DNA of 64,000 nt from assembly GCA_964389675.1 (NCBI GenBank), contig CAYMEV010000011.1, positions 1 through 64,000 on the forward strand. Reading direction: 5' to 3'. Origin of the DNA: CAYMEV01 sp964389675 [NCBI: uncultured Candidatus Sumerlaeota bacterium] (GTDB taxonomy: Bacteria > CAYMEV01). The translations under genes were made by a program, and so were the position numbers. Below the pieces are notes generated by a model. It was not told where the DNA came from. It searched no databases and saw only the letters and a program-made list of their open reading frames with translations. This document shows positions 1 to 9,569 of this stretch, one piece after another (the stretch's first letter is position 1; each line of letters begins with the position of its first letter).

Positions 1-1
1 T

Positions 2-742
2 ATGTTAATTAAAAGCAATGATAATTCAAATGATCAAAAAGAAGATGGTTTTTTTAACCTCATTGATCACTGCATTGATATAAAAACCCGCAAGAGCCCA
101 GTTAAAGCCAAAAGCTATAATCAGAAGCTGTATATTGATAAGATTATGGAAAATGACATAGTCTTTTCTATCGGTCCTGCAGGGACAGGAAAAACATACC
201 TGGCTGTTGCAATGGCTCTCAAGTACCTTTATTCTGAAAGCATAAAAAGGATAATACTTACAAGGCCCGCAATTGAGGCAGGGGAGAAGCTGGGCTATCT
301 TCCCGGCGACCTGTATGAAAAGATCAACCCTTACTTAAGGCCCCTTTATGATGCATTATACGATATGATGCCGCCTGACAAGCTCCAGAACTATATACAG
401 CGAAACCTTATCGAGATTGCTCCCCTTGCATACATGAGAGGAAGAACGCTCAACTCCAGCTTTATAATACTCGATGAGGCACAGAATACTACCCCTGAAC
501 AGATGAAAATGGTCCTGACCAGAATGGGTTTTAATTCAAAAATAATAATCACAGGGGATATTACTCAGATAGATCTGCCTCAGAATCAGGCATCAGGCCT
601 GATCGAAGTAATAAGTATCCTCAAGGATATCAAAGGGATTGGATTCATGTACTTTGATAAAAGGGATGTGGTAAGGCACAGATTGGTAAAGGATATTGTC
701 GCTGCCTATGAAAAATATAAAAAACCGCCTGAGAAACACTAA
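2..742 (+). CDS. phoH: PhoH-family ATPase, 5' end probably cut by window edge
   Basis: PhoH-like P-loop ATPase, a family linked to RNA metabolism and often encoded beside ybeY. The Walker A motif GPAGTGKT is at residues 58-65. [18 protein letters not shown] follows at about 88-104, and Walker B ends in DEAQ at 158-161. Only about 50 residues precede Walker A, whereas full-length PhoH proteins carry roughly 80 more at the N-terminus. The first ATG is at base 2, so the true start probably lies upstream of the window. The TAA stop shares one base with the ATG of the next gene, indicating an operon. The family call is secure; the start is not. Confidence 0.93.
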   Translation: MLIKSNDNSNDQKEDGFFNLIDHCIDIKTRKSPVKAKSYNQKLYIDKIMENDIVFSIGPAGTGKTYLAVAMALKYLYSESIKRIILTRPAIEAGEKLGYLPGDLYEKINPYLRPLYDALYDMMPPDKLQNYIQRNLIEIAPLAYMRGRTLNSSFIILDEAQNTTPEQMKMVLTRMGFNSKIIITGDITQIDLPQNQASGLIEVISILKDIKGIGFMYFDKRDVVRHRLVKDIVAAYEKYKKPPEKH

Positions 743-3108
743 TGGAAGAAGATAATACAATCCTGTATAATTTTAAGGAAAGCCTGGAATCATTCAAATT
801 CGATAAATATAAAAGTGGCACAAAGAATCTTATACATATACGAAATGCTGACAAGATTCCTTCAAAGAAACTCCTGAGATTTTTTATTTTCCTTATCCCT
901 TTTGCACTGATCCTGTCGTATTTTATTATCCCTAAGGACAGTTTCAGCCCCTATAAGCTTAATCTTGGCGAGATATCAGACCAGAACATCAAAGCACCCT
1001 TTGATATAGAGATTGAAGATATTAAGACAACAGACAGGAAAAAGCAGGAAAAGCTTGAATCAATACCCCCTGTGTTTGATTATGACCCATCGGTCTCTGA
1101 ACTTAAGAAAAAATTCATTGTATCTCTCTTTAAGTTCTTATCCAACTATTTCCAGGCTCTTATAGAAGAGAACAAGAATCAGAAGGAAATACCGCAGATC
1201 AGCTTTGAGGAATTGAATACTATTATAATAAGGGAATATGGCATTGATTTCACAGTAAAGGAATTAAAAGAGCTTTTCGGAATCATGAAGAACGGGCATA
1301 ATGATCAGCTTCTATCCTTCCTCAACAGCGATATTATCGATTATATATATGAAAAAAAGCTTATAAGGGATGTGTCAGAATTAAACAAATATGCCAATTC
1401 CGGCATCCTTATAAAAAACATTGAAACAGGTAAAGAGGAAGAAATTAATATCTTTACAGATATACTTGACTTAAGTAATATACAGGAACATATTAAGACC
1501 AAAATTGATATCTTTATCCTAAATTTTAATTATCCTGTAAAGCCTCTGCTTTATAAAATACTTAATAATATTATTGAACCAAACATTACTTTTAACCGGG
1601 CTGAATCTGAAAAAATCAAAAATGAACTGATTGAGGGTATTCCCAAGGTATTCTTCTCAAAGAAAAAGGGGGAAAAGATAATAGGAGAAGGGGAGAGGGC
1701 AACCGAAAGCCAGGTAATGCTCCTTGACGAGATAAACAGAAGGATATCCGTAGATAAAGCTACATATTCACAGTACTTTTATTTCTTCATCTATTCTTCC
1801 ATAATTGTTTTGATATTCTTTTTCCTGCTTCTTTTATTTCACCCCTGGCATGCTTTATCAAATTACTATAATTATTTCATGATACTTGCGCTGTTCCTTC
1901 TGAATATATTCATCATGAACATTCTATGGCATTTTTACATGCTTTTATCATCAGCATTTGACAAGGAACCATTTGTTACAGTTGACCTATACCTCTATGC
2001 CTTGCCCTATGCATTCGGGGTGCTGATGCTTTCTGTACTGCTGAATTCAAAGACTGCACTTACTTTTGGTATTTTCCAGATCTGTTTTTATGTGCTCCTT
2101 TTCAATCTGAACAGTTTTCAGATCATCTACATATTCATAGGTATTGCTTCAGCATCCATTATGCGCGAAATCATAAAGAAAAAGAATTTTTATATAAAGA
2201 GCGTCCTTATTCTAATACTTCTCCAGTCATCCTCGGCTGTTCTGAATTCTCTGATCTCCGGCAACCATGGCCTGCCTGCCGTAGGTTTTATCCTGCTTTT
2301 GGTAATTATATCAGGTTTCAGTGTTTATGTGCTTATAAACACTCTTATACCTCTTTTTGAATGGATTTTCAGGCTTTCTACTGATATGAAACTGCTTGAG
2401 CTTCTTGACTTCAAGCATCCATTATTAGAGAAACTCATGTTTACGGCAAGCGGGACACTCCATCATTCCATTGCAGTTGCAAACCTTGCGGAAGTTGCTG
2501 CAAGGAGCATTGGATGCAATGCTATTCTATGCAGGGTTGCATCTTATTATCACGATATCGGGAAAATAAACAAGCCTGAGTATTTTATTGAAAATATCAC
2601 AAGCAGGGAAAATAAGCATGACAGGCTTAAACCTTCCATGAGTGCCCTGATATTAATATCACATGTAAAATCAGGATATGACCTTGGCAAAAAATTCAGA
2701 CTGCCGGCACCTATACTGGAGATAATCCAGCAGCACCACGGTACTGCGCTTATTAAATTTTTCTATGATAAAGCAGTAAAAAATCAGCCTGATGATAATA
2801 AGGGATCTGTATCGGAGGATAATTTCAGATATCCGGGTCCAAAGCCATATACCAAGGAATCAGCAATAATACTGATTGCAGACAGGGTAGAGGCTACCAG
2901 CAGGATTCTTATAAACCCCTCAACAGCAAAAATAAAATCAATGGTTGAAAACATTGTTAAATCAGCATTACTGGATGGCGATCTTGATAATGCAAACCTT
3001 TCTTTATTTGAGCTTTCAAAAATAATTGAATCATTCTGCAATGTCCTTTATGGTTCATTTCACAAGCGAATTGATTATCCGGACCAGCCTGAAAGCTACA
3101 AGATCTGA
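742..3108 (+). CDS. pgpH: 7TM HD-domain phosphohydrolase (PgpH-like)
   Basis: Membrane HD-domain phosphodiesterase of 788 residues. One N-terminal membrane segment (about 43-63) is followed by a large extracytoplasmic domain (about 65-340). About seven further membrane helices follow (about 343-555), then a cytoplasmic HD domain. The metal site includes H574/H575 (TLHHSIAV) and the H604-D605 pair in YYHDIGK, with a later QQHH. Characterised relatives such as Listeria PgpH hydrolyse cyclic di-AMP, which is the likely but untested substrate here. It starts within the phoH stop codon (TAATG) and ends within the ybeY start (TGATG), so translation of the three genes is probably coupled. Confidence 0.9.
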   Translation: MEEDNTILYNFKESLESFKFDKYKSGTKNLIHIRNADKIPSKKLLRFFIFLIPFALILSYFIIPKDSFSPYKLNLGEISDQNIKAPFDIEIEDIKTTDRKKQEKLESIPPVFDYDPSVSELKKKFIVSLFKFLSNYFQALIEENKNQKEIPQISFEELNTIIIREYGIDFTVKELKELFGIMKNGHNDQLLSFLNSDIIDYIYEKKLIRDVSELNKYANSGILIKNIETGKEEEINIFTDILDLSNIQEHIKTKIDIFILNFNYPVKPLLYKILNNIIEPNITFNRAESEKIKNELIEGIPKVFFSKKKGEKIIGEGERATESQVMLLDEINRRISVDKATYSQYFYFFIYSSIIVLIFFFLLLLFHPWHALSNYYNYFMILALFLLNIFIMNILWHFYMLLSSAFDKEPFVTVDLYLYALPYAFGVLMLSVLLNSKTALTFGIFQICFYVLLFNLNSFQIIYIFIGIASASIMREIIKKKNFYIKSVLILILLQSSSAVLNSLISGNHGLPAVGFILLLVIISGFSVYVLINTLIPLFEWIFRLSTDMKLLELLDFKHPLLEKLMFTASGTLHHSIAVANLAEVAARSIGCNAILCRVASYYHDIGKINKPEYFIENITSRENKHDRLKPSMSALILISHVKSGYDLGKKFRLPAPILEIIQQHHGTALIKFFYDKAVKNQPDDNKGSVSEDNFRYPGPKPYTKESAIILIADRVEATSRILINPSTAKIKSMVENIVKSALLDGDLDNANLSLFELSKIIESFCNVLYGSFHKRIDYPDQPESYKI

Positions 3109-3662
3109 TGAAAAACATAATAGAAATAATCAACAACTCAGGCATTAATCTGTCCGATTACTGCATTTCAACATTGAGGAGGATCATCACTGATTTTTTT
3201 TCACCCCTTGGATATGCTTATTATTTATCCGTAGTCCTTACTGATGACTTTCAGATAAGGAATATAAACAGAAAATTCCTTTCAAAAGATCAGGAAACCG
3301 ATGTAATAGCATTCAGCTTTCTAAATAATTATCCCGAAAAGATATTTTCTGTCTCAAAACTAAAAAGTAAAGATATATACAGGCTGAAAGATGACTTAAA
3401 CCGAGAAGCAATACAGCCTGTGCTTCAGATCGGAGAATCATATATCTCCGTTGAACAGGCAATTGCCTACAGCGAAATTAATAAAACATCCGTTAATAAA
3501 GAGCTCAACTGGCTTCTTTTGCACAGCCTTCTTCATTTGATAGGCTATAGGGATAATACCGACAGGCAGAGGAATATTATGTTTAAGAAGGCAGAATATT
3601 TCTTATCATCATTCTATAATAAGAATAAGCAATATAATAAAAAAAAGAGAGGAAAAGGTTAG
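3108..3662 (+). CDS. ybeY: Endoribonuclease YbeY-like, altered metal site
   Basis: YbeY is a metal-dependent endoribonuclease acting in 16S rRNA maturation and ribosome quality control. This 184-residue protein shows the family landmarks TDVIAFSF and IGESYIS and a HSLLHLIGY helix. The family normally has H-x3-H-x5-H (HGxLHLxGYDH). Here the first two histidines are present but the third position is Asp (GYRD). Asp can bind zinc, so the enzyme may still be active, but it departs from the usual triad. It also has about 20 extra residues between the two halves. Its place between pgpH and the CBS-domain gene is typical. Confidence 0.85.
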   Translation: MKNIIEIINNSGINLSDYCISTLRRIITDFFSPLGYAYYLSVVLTDDFQIRNINRKFLSKDQETDVIAFSFLNNYPEKIFSVSKLKSKDIYRLKDDLNREAIQPVLQIGESYISVEQAIAYSEINKTSVNKELNWLLLHSLLHLIGYRDNTDRQRNIMFKKAEYFLSSFYNKNKQYNKKKRGKG

Positions 3663-3664
3663 AC

Positions 3665-4900
3665 ATGGACCCTGTACCGCTGGAAATTTATCAGGCAGGC
3701 TTATGGATTATTTATGCGATCGCTTCTGTTTCTTTCATAAGCCTTATTTCACTTGGCAGACTCACCATTAAAAGGTTTTTAAAGGATTCAAAATATGAAA
3801 CCGCTTTGCTGGAATTCTGGATTGAGAACATTGACCATGCATCTCTATCCTACTTTATACTTAAACTGATCTCACTGATTGCAGTCCTCCTGATAGGGAA
3901 CAGTTATCAATCCAGTTCGATTCTGATTATTTTTATACCGGTTGCTGTATTTGAGATCTTCATTTATGTTATATTCTACCACAGCAATATAAGGTCCCAT
4001 ATATCACTGTATTCTGTAATACTGCTCAGAAGCGTTCTACTGCCTTATTTTCTTCTGGTCAAATATCTTTATCTTTTTTTTGATAAGCTGTCCAGCAGGC
4101 TAAGAAGTGATAAAGGCGAAGATACGGAAGAATCTGAATCAGAAAATGAAATAGAGGATATCATAATTGAAGACAGCAATCTTCTGGATAAAGATGAAAG
4201 AAAAATGATAATGTCAATTATCCAGTTTAATGATACTACAGCAAAGGAAGTAATGACCCCCAGAACCGACCTTGCATGTATTGAAGTCAGTTCATCCGCT
4301 GCAGAGATCATAGAACTCATAAACCGGGAAGGTCACTCAAGAATACCTGTATATGAGGAGAAGATAGATAATATCGTCGGAATCTTTTATGCAAAGGATC
4401 TTCTAAAGGAGATAAAGAATAAAAGCCTGGATTCAATAAATATAGGGGATTTCTTAAGATCCGCATACTTCGTTCCTGAAACAAAAAACATCAGTACTTT
4501 ATTAAAGGAATTCATGCGTGATGAAGTACATATAGCAATTGTTGTTGATGAATATGGCGGCACAGCAGGAGTGGTCTCGATTGAAGACCTCATTGAAGAA
4601 ATAGTAGGTGAAATCAGGGATGAATACGATTACGACGAAGACCAGGTTTTCAAAAAGCTTGAGGATAACAGCGTGCTTTTTGATGCAAAAGCAGATATAG
4701 AGATTTTGGAAGACCTCTTTGACATCGAAGTCCCTGAGGATGACTTTGAATCTATTGGTGGCCTGGTTTTTTCTATCATCGGAAGGGTACCTAAGCCTGG
4801 AGAAATATTAAAATTTGAAAACCTCATTCTTGAAATTGTTGAAGCTGATGACAGGAAGATATCAAAGATTAAAGTAAAAAAAGACCTCCAGGTAGAGTAG
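3665..4900 (+). CDS. CNNM/CBS-domain transporter-like protein (CorC/HlyC family)
   Basis: Integral membrane protein of 411 residues of the CNNM/hemolysin-C type, associated with Mg2+/Co2+ homeostasis. About four hydrophobic segments fill residues 10-140, and an acidic linker (about 150-170) follows. A Bateman pair of CBS domains begins at VMTPRTD (196-202) and includes VVDEYGGTAGVV with an acidic run after it. A C-terminal CorC_HlyC domain (about 338-408) contains ESIGGLVFSIIGRVPKPG. It starts three bases after the ybeY stop, with the purine-rich GAGAGGAAAAGG just upstream. Last gene of the phoH-pgpH-ybeY operon. The ion specificity cannot be read from sequence. Confidence 0.9.
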   Translation: MDPVPLEIYQAGLWIIYAIASVSFISLISLGRLTIKRFLKDSKYETALLEFWIENIDHASLSYFILKLISLIAVLLIGNSYQSSSILIIFIPVAVFEIFIYVIFYHSNIRSHISLYSVILLRSVLLPYFLLVKYLYLFFDKLSSRLRSDKGEDTEESESENEIEDIIIEDSNLLDKDERKMIMSIIQFNDTTAKEVMTPRTDLACIEVSSSAAEIIELINREGHSRIPVYEEKIDNIVGIFYAKDLLKEIKNKSLDSINIGDFLRSAYFVPETKNISTLLKEFMRDEVHIAIVVDEYGGTAGVVSIEDLIEEIVGEIRDEYDYDEDQVFKKLEDNSVLFDAKADIEILEDLFDIEVPEDDFESIGGLVFSIIGRVPKPGEILKFENLILEIVEADDRKISKIKVKKDLQVE

Positions 4901-5059
4901 AGGGATAAGTATTTTATAAATTAGCTTATGCTGGATTTAACGGCATTGTACATAATTTAACATAATATTCCTTATAGGCCATTATGTCTTTTATCGTAAT
5001 TTTTAGGAAACTTTATAGAACCTTATTCAGTATATAAACAAAAATATAAGGAGCTGAAT

Positions 5060-5302
5060 GTGTCAGAAGATAAAAAAGCAATAATTGAAAAGATCAAAGA
5101 GAAACTGGATGAAGTCAGGGTATACCTTCAGAATGATGGCGGTGATCTCGAACTTGTGGAGATCACTGATGATTATACTGTCAGGGTAAAACTCCAGGGA
5201 GCCTGCAAAGGATGCCCCGGAGCAGTATATACGCTGAAATATGGGATTGAGAACTATCTAAAGGAAAGAATTCCAGAGGTCAAGGAAGTCCAGTCTGTAT
5301 GA
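5060..5302 (+). CDS. NifU C-terminal-domain (Nfu-type) Fe-S scaffold protein
   Basis: Stand-alone NifU-like C-terminal domain of 80 residues, a carrier or scaffold for iron-sulfur cluster assembly. The paired cysteines are in GACKGCPGA, preceded by VRVYLQNDGGDLELVEI, both diagnostic. The start is GTG at 5060: AAGGAG at 5048-5053 leaves a six-base spacer. The overlapping ATG at 5058 is in another frame. It likely serves the many Fe-S proteins nearby (radical SAM, IorA). It is preceded by 159 bases of AT-rich intergenic DNA without a clear hairpin and followed by a hairpin terminator. Confidence 0.92.
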   Translation: MSEDKKAIIEKIKEKLDEVRVYLQNDGGDLELVEITDDYTVRVKLQGACKGCPGAVYTLKYGIENYLKERIPEVKEVQSV

Positions 5303-5306
5303 TAAA

Positions 5307-5332
5307 TGCAAGGGGGTTAATTACCCCTTGCA
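5307..5332. terminator. Hairpin between convergent nfu-like gene and fabD
   Basis: Perfect 9-bp stem TGCAAGGGG / CCCCTTGCA (5307-5315 with 5324-5332) around an 8-base loop. It sits just after the Nfu-type gene and is followed by CCTTATTT. The flanking DNA is AT-rich on both sides and fabD converges from the right, so it may work in both directions. The U-tract is weak. Confidence 0.65.
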
Positions 5333-5384
5333 CCTTATTTGATAAATATTTTATATATATAATAATAATATAAACTAAAATATA

Positions 5385-6302
5385 CTATCTGCCTTTCTGA
5401 TCTCTATACCTTGCAATGCTTTCATCATCTTCAATGTTAAACCTGAAAGCCTTCCTGTCAATCCTCTTAACAAGACCTGCAAGTACATTTCCCGGCCCGA
5501 TTTCCAGGAATGAGTCAATTCCTTCATCGTTCATGTTCAGAATGGTCTGAGTAAACAAAACAGGACTGCAGCACTGCTTGACCAGAAGGCCTTTAATCTC
5601 CTCTGTATTTCTGTATGGCCTTGCTGTAACATTGGAATATACCGGGAATGCCGGCATTTTAACTTCTGTCTTGTCCAGCTCGCATTTCAACCTTTCTGAA
5701 GCAGGCATCATAAGCCTGGAATGAAATGGTGCGCTGACCTTAAGCTCAATGACCTTGTAATCCTTGAATAATTCAGCTGCTGTCTCGATGCCCTCAGAGC
5801 TTCCCGAAAGGACAAACTGCCCTGGAGAGTTGATATTGGCGATATCGCAGGGTTTTCCGGCCTGGCTGAGCTTCTGTTCAATAATATCAAGCTCAGCTCC
5901 AATTACAGCGATCATCTTCCCCATACCTAGAGGGACAGCTTCCTGCATATATTTTCCCCTTTTATGAACAAGCTCGATCGCTGTTTCAACTGATATTGAC
6001 TCAGCTGCACAGAGGGCGGTAAACTCGCCTAAGCTGTGGCCTGCTGCACAGGATGGAGAAAATGGGAATATTTTATATGAAAGGATACTGGCCAGTAATA
6101 TGAGTGGCTGTGCATATTCTGTTTTAGTCAATTCCTCGATCGGCCCTTCAAACATGAGGTATTTCGCATCTTTCCCGATTATTTCAGATGTAATATTAAA
6201 AAGATGCTCAAATTCCGGATGCTCCTCAAATATCCTCTTCCCCATTCCTACATACTGGGAAGCCTGCCCAGGAAATAAAAACGCTGTTTTTTCAAGCTTC
6301 AT
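5385..6302 (-). CDS. fabD: Malonyl-CoA:ACP transacylase
   Basis: FabD transfers malonyl from CoA to acyl carrier protein, the entry step of type II fatty acid synthesis in the cytoplasm. The 305-residue length is normal. It has LFPGQASQYVGMG at the N-terminus, the nucleophile S90 in GHSLG, the carboxylate-binding R115 in HKRGKYMQ and the catalytic H194 in APFHSRLM. The start ATG at 6302 is preceded on its strand by AGGAG at good spacing. The usual fab neighbours (fabF, fabG, acpP) are not next to it, so it stands alone, divergent from the TPR gene. Confidence 0.95.
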   Translation of the reverse strand: MKLEKTAFLFPGQASQYVGMGKRIFEEHPEFEHLFNITSEIIGKDAKYLMFEGPIEELTKTEYAQPLILLASILSYKIFPFSPSCAAGHSLGEFTALCAAESISVETAIELVHKRGKYMQEAVPLGMGKMIAVIGAELDIIEQKLSQAGKPCDIANINSPGQFVLSGSSEGIETAAELFKDYKVIELKVSAPFHSRLMMPASERLKCELDKTEVKMPAFPVYSNVTARPYRNTEEIKGLLVKQCCSPVLFTQTILNMNDEGIDSFLEIGPGNVLAGLVKRIDRKAFRFNIEDDESIARYRDQKGR

Positions 6303-6516
6303 AAGACTTCTCCTAAAAATAAAAAATAAGAATATAGAAATTTTTGTTATACTTATTTCAAAGAGCTAAAAGAATCAAGAAATTTTTCCCCGCAAGCTCT
6401 ATTGCTGATAAAGGATCACTAATTTCCCGGACAATTTTATCTTGATTTCATATCATTATTATGATAGGAATAGAGATAATTAAATTCAATAAAACAAAAA
6501 ACAAAAGGAGAATCTC

Positions 6517-7653
6517 ATGATTACTAAAAGAGATCTTTTTAGGCTCTTTACTGTTTTAACAGTTGTCTTTGTAATTACATTCAGTATCTATGCCGAAACA
6601 GCTACTGAAACTGAAATACCCGAAAAAGCACAGAAATACTATCAGCAGGCCCTGGAGGATTTATCCAAAAAGGATTTTAAATCTGCAGAAAAAAACCTTA
6701 CAAAAAGCCTTGAAAATTATCCTGATTACTTTGAAGCATTGAAGGAGCTTGGAAAGATAAAAGCAATGCTTTTCCTCGGAAATGTTCAGAAAAATCCTGA
6801 ATATGAGGGTCTGGAAGGTAATCAGGCAGTTGAATACCTTAGCAAGGCAAGTTCCCTTAATGAAAAGGATTATGAAATTTACATGTTTCTGTCCCAGCTA
6901 TATACCATCGGCTATCTTGAAAACATTGAACTGGCCAAGGAAAACATAATGAAAGCGATTGCACTGGAAAAATCTGACCTCATGATGTATGATTTTGCTC
7001 TTAGCCTGATGGATCCAAAGATTGATATGGGCTATCTGAAGTGCCTGTATAAAGACCTTGTAAATATCGAACCGGAGAATATGGACAATTTAGTCCAATA
7101 TTTCAATATATGCCACTCGCTGAATGAAACTGAAGATATGATCTGGGCCCTTGAAAAGATAGTTGAGACAAATAAAGACAGCCTGCAGGATGTAAGAAAC
7201 CTTGCTGTATTATATATACAGACAAATAAAAAGGAAAAAGCACTTAAGATTCTGCCTGATCTGGTCAAGCTTGGCGATAATAACAAGGATATACTGAATG
7301 TAGCAGCCAAGGGCTATATCCAGTTTGAAGATTATAAAAAAGCACTGGATATTGTTGAGAAGCTTAAGAAGATTGATGAAAAGGATCCTGCTGTTATCTA
7401 TGACTATGCTTTTATTCTTGAAAAACTGGGAAAAACGGACGATGCATTGAAAAATTATCTTACTGTCGTAAATTCCCCGGAAAAAATAAAGAACAAAGAC
7501 CTTGCAATGAGTGCACTTATAAATCTTTACCTCGATAAGGGTGATTATAAAAACGCATACAGCTATTGTGAAAAATATATTAATGAATTTCCTGACAGCA
7601 AATTCCTGGATAAGGTTAAAACCATAAAGGAAGAAATAAAGGAAAAGCTGTAG
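6517..7653 (+). CDS. Exported TPR-repeat protein
   Basis: 378-residue protein with an N-terminal signal-like segment (positive start, hydrophobic stretch about 8-24, possible cleavage after SIYA). The rest is helical TPR-like repeats, e.g. QALEDLSKKDFKSAEKNLTKS and YDYAFILEKLGKTDDALKNY. TPR proteins scaffold protein-protein contacts, here probably in the periplasm. AAGGAG precedes the ATG. No catalytic motif is visible and no specific family is recognised. Transcribed alone and closed by a strong terminator. Confidence 0.75.
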   Translation: MITKRDLFRLFTVLTVVFVITFSIYAETATETEIPEKAQKYYQQALEDLSKKDFKSAEKNLTKSLENYPDYFEALKELGKIKAMLFLGNVQKNPEYEGLEGNQAVEYLSKASSLNEKDYEIYMFLSQLYTIGYLENIELAKENIMKAIALEKSDLMMYDFALSLMDPKIDMGYLKCLYKDLVNIEPENMDNLVQYFNICHSLNETEDMIWALEKIVETNKDSLQDVRNLAVLYIQTNKKEKALKILPDLVKLGDNNKDILNVAAKGYIQFEDYKKALDIVEKLKKIDEKDPAVIYDYAFILEKLGKTDDALKNYLTVVNSPEKIKNKDLAMSALINLYLDKGDYKNAYSYCEKYINEFPDSKFLDKVKTIKEEIKEKL

Positions 7654-7666
7654 ACTAGAACTTTTT

Positions 7667-7696
7667 GAGCTGCAGGCAAAAGCCTGCAGCTCTTTT
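7667..7696 (+). terminator. Rho-independent terminator of the TPR gene
   Basis: Perfect 11-bp stem GAGCTGCAGGC / GCCTGCAGCTC (7667-7677 with 7682-7692), AAAA loop, then TTTT. The U-tract is on the plus strand only, so it serves the TPR gene. The converging rsgA fusion gene ends inside its right arm. Confidence 0.88.
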
Positions 7697-9569
7697 ACCA
7701 GAATCTCCCCCTGTAGACCTTGGGAAACTCAACCGGATTGTAAATCCTTTTTGACTGCTTCAGGCCAAAAAAACCAAAATCTATGCCATCATTTACATAC
7801 AGGCTGTCCTGTGATTCAATAAATTTATGCTTGAGAAAATAAGACAGCCCTCCAAAACTGTTATCACACTTCATAATAAATGCATTGGAATACCTGCTGT
7901 TCATCTTGCCGCCCATAATAAAGCCTATAATGCGCGAATCATACTCTGCAATCATTATATCGACATCCAGCCTGAGAAGGTCGTCAATCTTCCCCATGGC
8001 ATTTTCGGTATAATAGCTGTCATACAGGCTGGGATACTTTATGCTCTGGTCAGCCAGCCATCTTGTATAGGCTTTATCAAGCAGTATTGAGTCACCCATA
8101 TTGAATCCCCTGCATATTACAGGGCTCAGGTTCCTTCTAAACCTGTATATCTTTTTTCTTAATGCGCGAAAATGCCTGCCTTCCATTTCCAGCACATTTT
8201 TCCTTGAGTATATATATTCCCTTCCTGCAATTTCAATCTCTTTATTCTCATACTCCTCAAGCTTCAGGAGGTCACCCTCAGTCAAAAAGGATACAGCTGC
8301 CTGCCTTTCGTCGTTCAGGCTGGCTGTAAACCTGAAGAGGTCCACAAGGTCCCCGGATTCAGAAAGAGGATTTAAGAAAAGGAGGCTGATCTTTTCCTTT
8401 CCATCCTTGATCCTCCAGCTGAAGATCTGCCTTAAACCGTTAATTTCCTTTATCAGGATCCTGCGTGCCCTGCTCAGCCCGCTGAAGTAAATGAAAGGCA
8501 CATAATGAAACCAGCTGGGTTTTTCTATTTTGTCATAGACAAAGCTTCTATATAAAAGGGCATTTTCCAGATTGAAGACATTGAATACGGCTTTTCTGCT
8601 GATGAAGAGGTCTGTGTCGACAGGAAGGCTTTCCCGTATATCTGCGAAAATAGGGTCCTTGTTTTTTGAAAAAATATAGTACCTCCTATATCTGTCGCTT
8701 GACAGCTCTCCCTTAAGAAGCAGATCTTTCACCCTGCAGTTTTTTTCCTCGATGTGCATGCAGTCCCTGAACTCACAGGGGGTTTTCTCCTGCAGGTCAA
8801 AGAACTCCGGATAGCCGGACCTGATAATATCATAATCAATGCTGTTATGAGACATCTTTCCGAAACCTGGTGTATCATAAATATAGCTTTCCTTAAAAAG
8901 CCTGTACATGATCGAGGTACTTGTTGTATGAGACCCCCTCCTGGACCTGGTCAGTTTTCCGATCTTCAGATCAATTTCAGGATTGAGAGCCTTAAGAAGA
9001 GATGATTTCCCGCTCCCTGACGGACCGATAAGCACGGTTTTCTTTCCCAGTAATATATTCCTGACCTCTTTTATATTTTCATTCTTCCTGACTGAAGTCA
9101 GGATTATTTCAAAGCCAGCGTTTCCGTATGATTCGATAATATCCCTGAACTGCTCCAGGTCTGCTGCATCAGTCTTGTTGAATATTATGCAGGGATGAAT
9201 GCCGTTATAGTTTGCATGGCTTAAGACAAGGTCAAGGTAAAAGGGGTTGATATTGGGCTCAACAAAACTGAATACAGCCAAAAGCTGGTCACAATTGGCT
9301 GCAATTACCTGATTTCTGACCTCTCTGTCCCTTTTTTCAAGAAATCTTGTCAGCTCGCTCTTCCGCTTCAGTATTCCGGTGACCATATACCTGCCCCTGT
9401 TAACCTCAAGGGTACATATATCACCTGAAACTATGCTGTGTTTTGAATTTGCCTCTAAAAGCTTTCCCTTTACTGTAGCTTTTATGAGCTCATCTTTATA
9501 AAAAACACCAAGTTCCCTGCCATAGCAAGCAGATACTAATCCGGTTTCAGCTCTGCTTTTTTTCTGCAT
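7695..9569 (-). CDS. rsgA: RsgA-type ribosome GTPase fused to a DUF2156-like (LPG synthase C-terminal) domain
   Basis: Residues 1-305 are a complete RsgA/YjeQ GTPase, a 30S subunit maturation factor. It has an OB-like N-terminus and circularly permuted G motifs: NKTD (131-134), then the P-loop GPSGSGKSS (182-190), then DTPG (232-235). The zinc knuckle is C265, C270, H272, C278. The same reading frame continues for about 315 residues that resemble DUF2156, the GNAT-fold transferase domain of aminoacyl-phosphatidylglycerol synthases. Evidence is EYIYSRKNVLEMEGRHFRALRKKI (in part) near 451-474 and FGLKQSKRIYNPVEFPKVYR at 601-620. RsgA alone is usually about 290-350 residues. The ATG lies 23 bases inside the upstream gene with no strong ribosome binding site, suggesting translational coupling. 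The GTPase call is firm; the C-terminal function is unknown. Confidence 0.88.
   Translation of the reverse strand: MQKKSRAETGLVSACYGRELGVFYKDELIKATVKGKLLEANSKHSIVSGDICTLEVNRGRYMVTGILKRKSELTRFLEKRDREVRNQVIAANCDQLLAVFSFVEPNINPFYLDLVLSHANYNGIHPCIIFNKTDAADLEQFRDIIESYGNAGFEIILTSVRKNENIKEVRNILLGKKTVLIGPSGSGKSSLLKALNPEIDLKIGKLTRSRRGSHTTSTSIMYRLFKESYIYDTPGFGKMSHNSIDYDIIRSGYPEFFDLQEKTPCEFRDCMHIEEKNCRVKDLLLKGELSSDRYRRYYIFSKNKDPIFADIRESLPVDTDLFISRKAVFNVFNLENALLYRSFVYDKIEKPSWFHYVPFIYFSGLSRARRILIKEINGLRQIFSWRIKDGKEKISLLFLNPLSESGDLVDLFRFTASLNDERQAAVSFLTEGDLLKLEEYENKEIEIAGREYIYSRKNVLEMEGRHFRALRKKIYRFRRNLSPVICRGFNMGDSILLDKAYTRWLADQSIKYPSLYDSYYTENAMGKIDDLLRLDVDIMIAEYDSRIIGFIMGGKMNSRYSNAFIMKCDNSFGGLSYFLKHKFIESQDSLYVNDGIDFGFFGLKQSKRIYNPVEFPKVYRGRFW

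Noticed and set aside
6420-6516. Fur-box-like palindrome near ATCATTATTATGAT
   Set aside because: Only a 5-bp inverted repeat in AT-rich DNA; too weak to support an operator.
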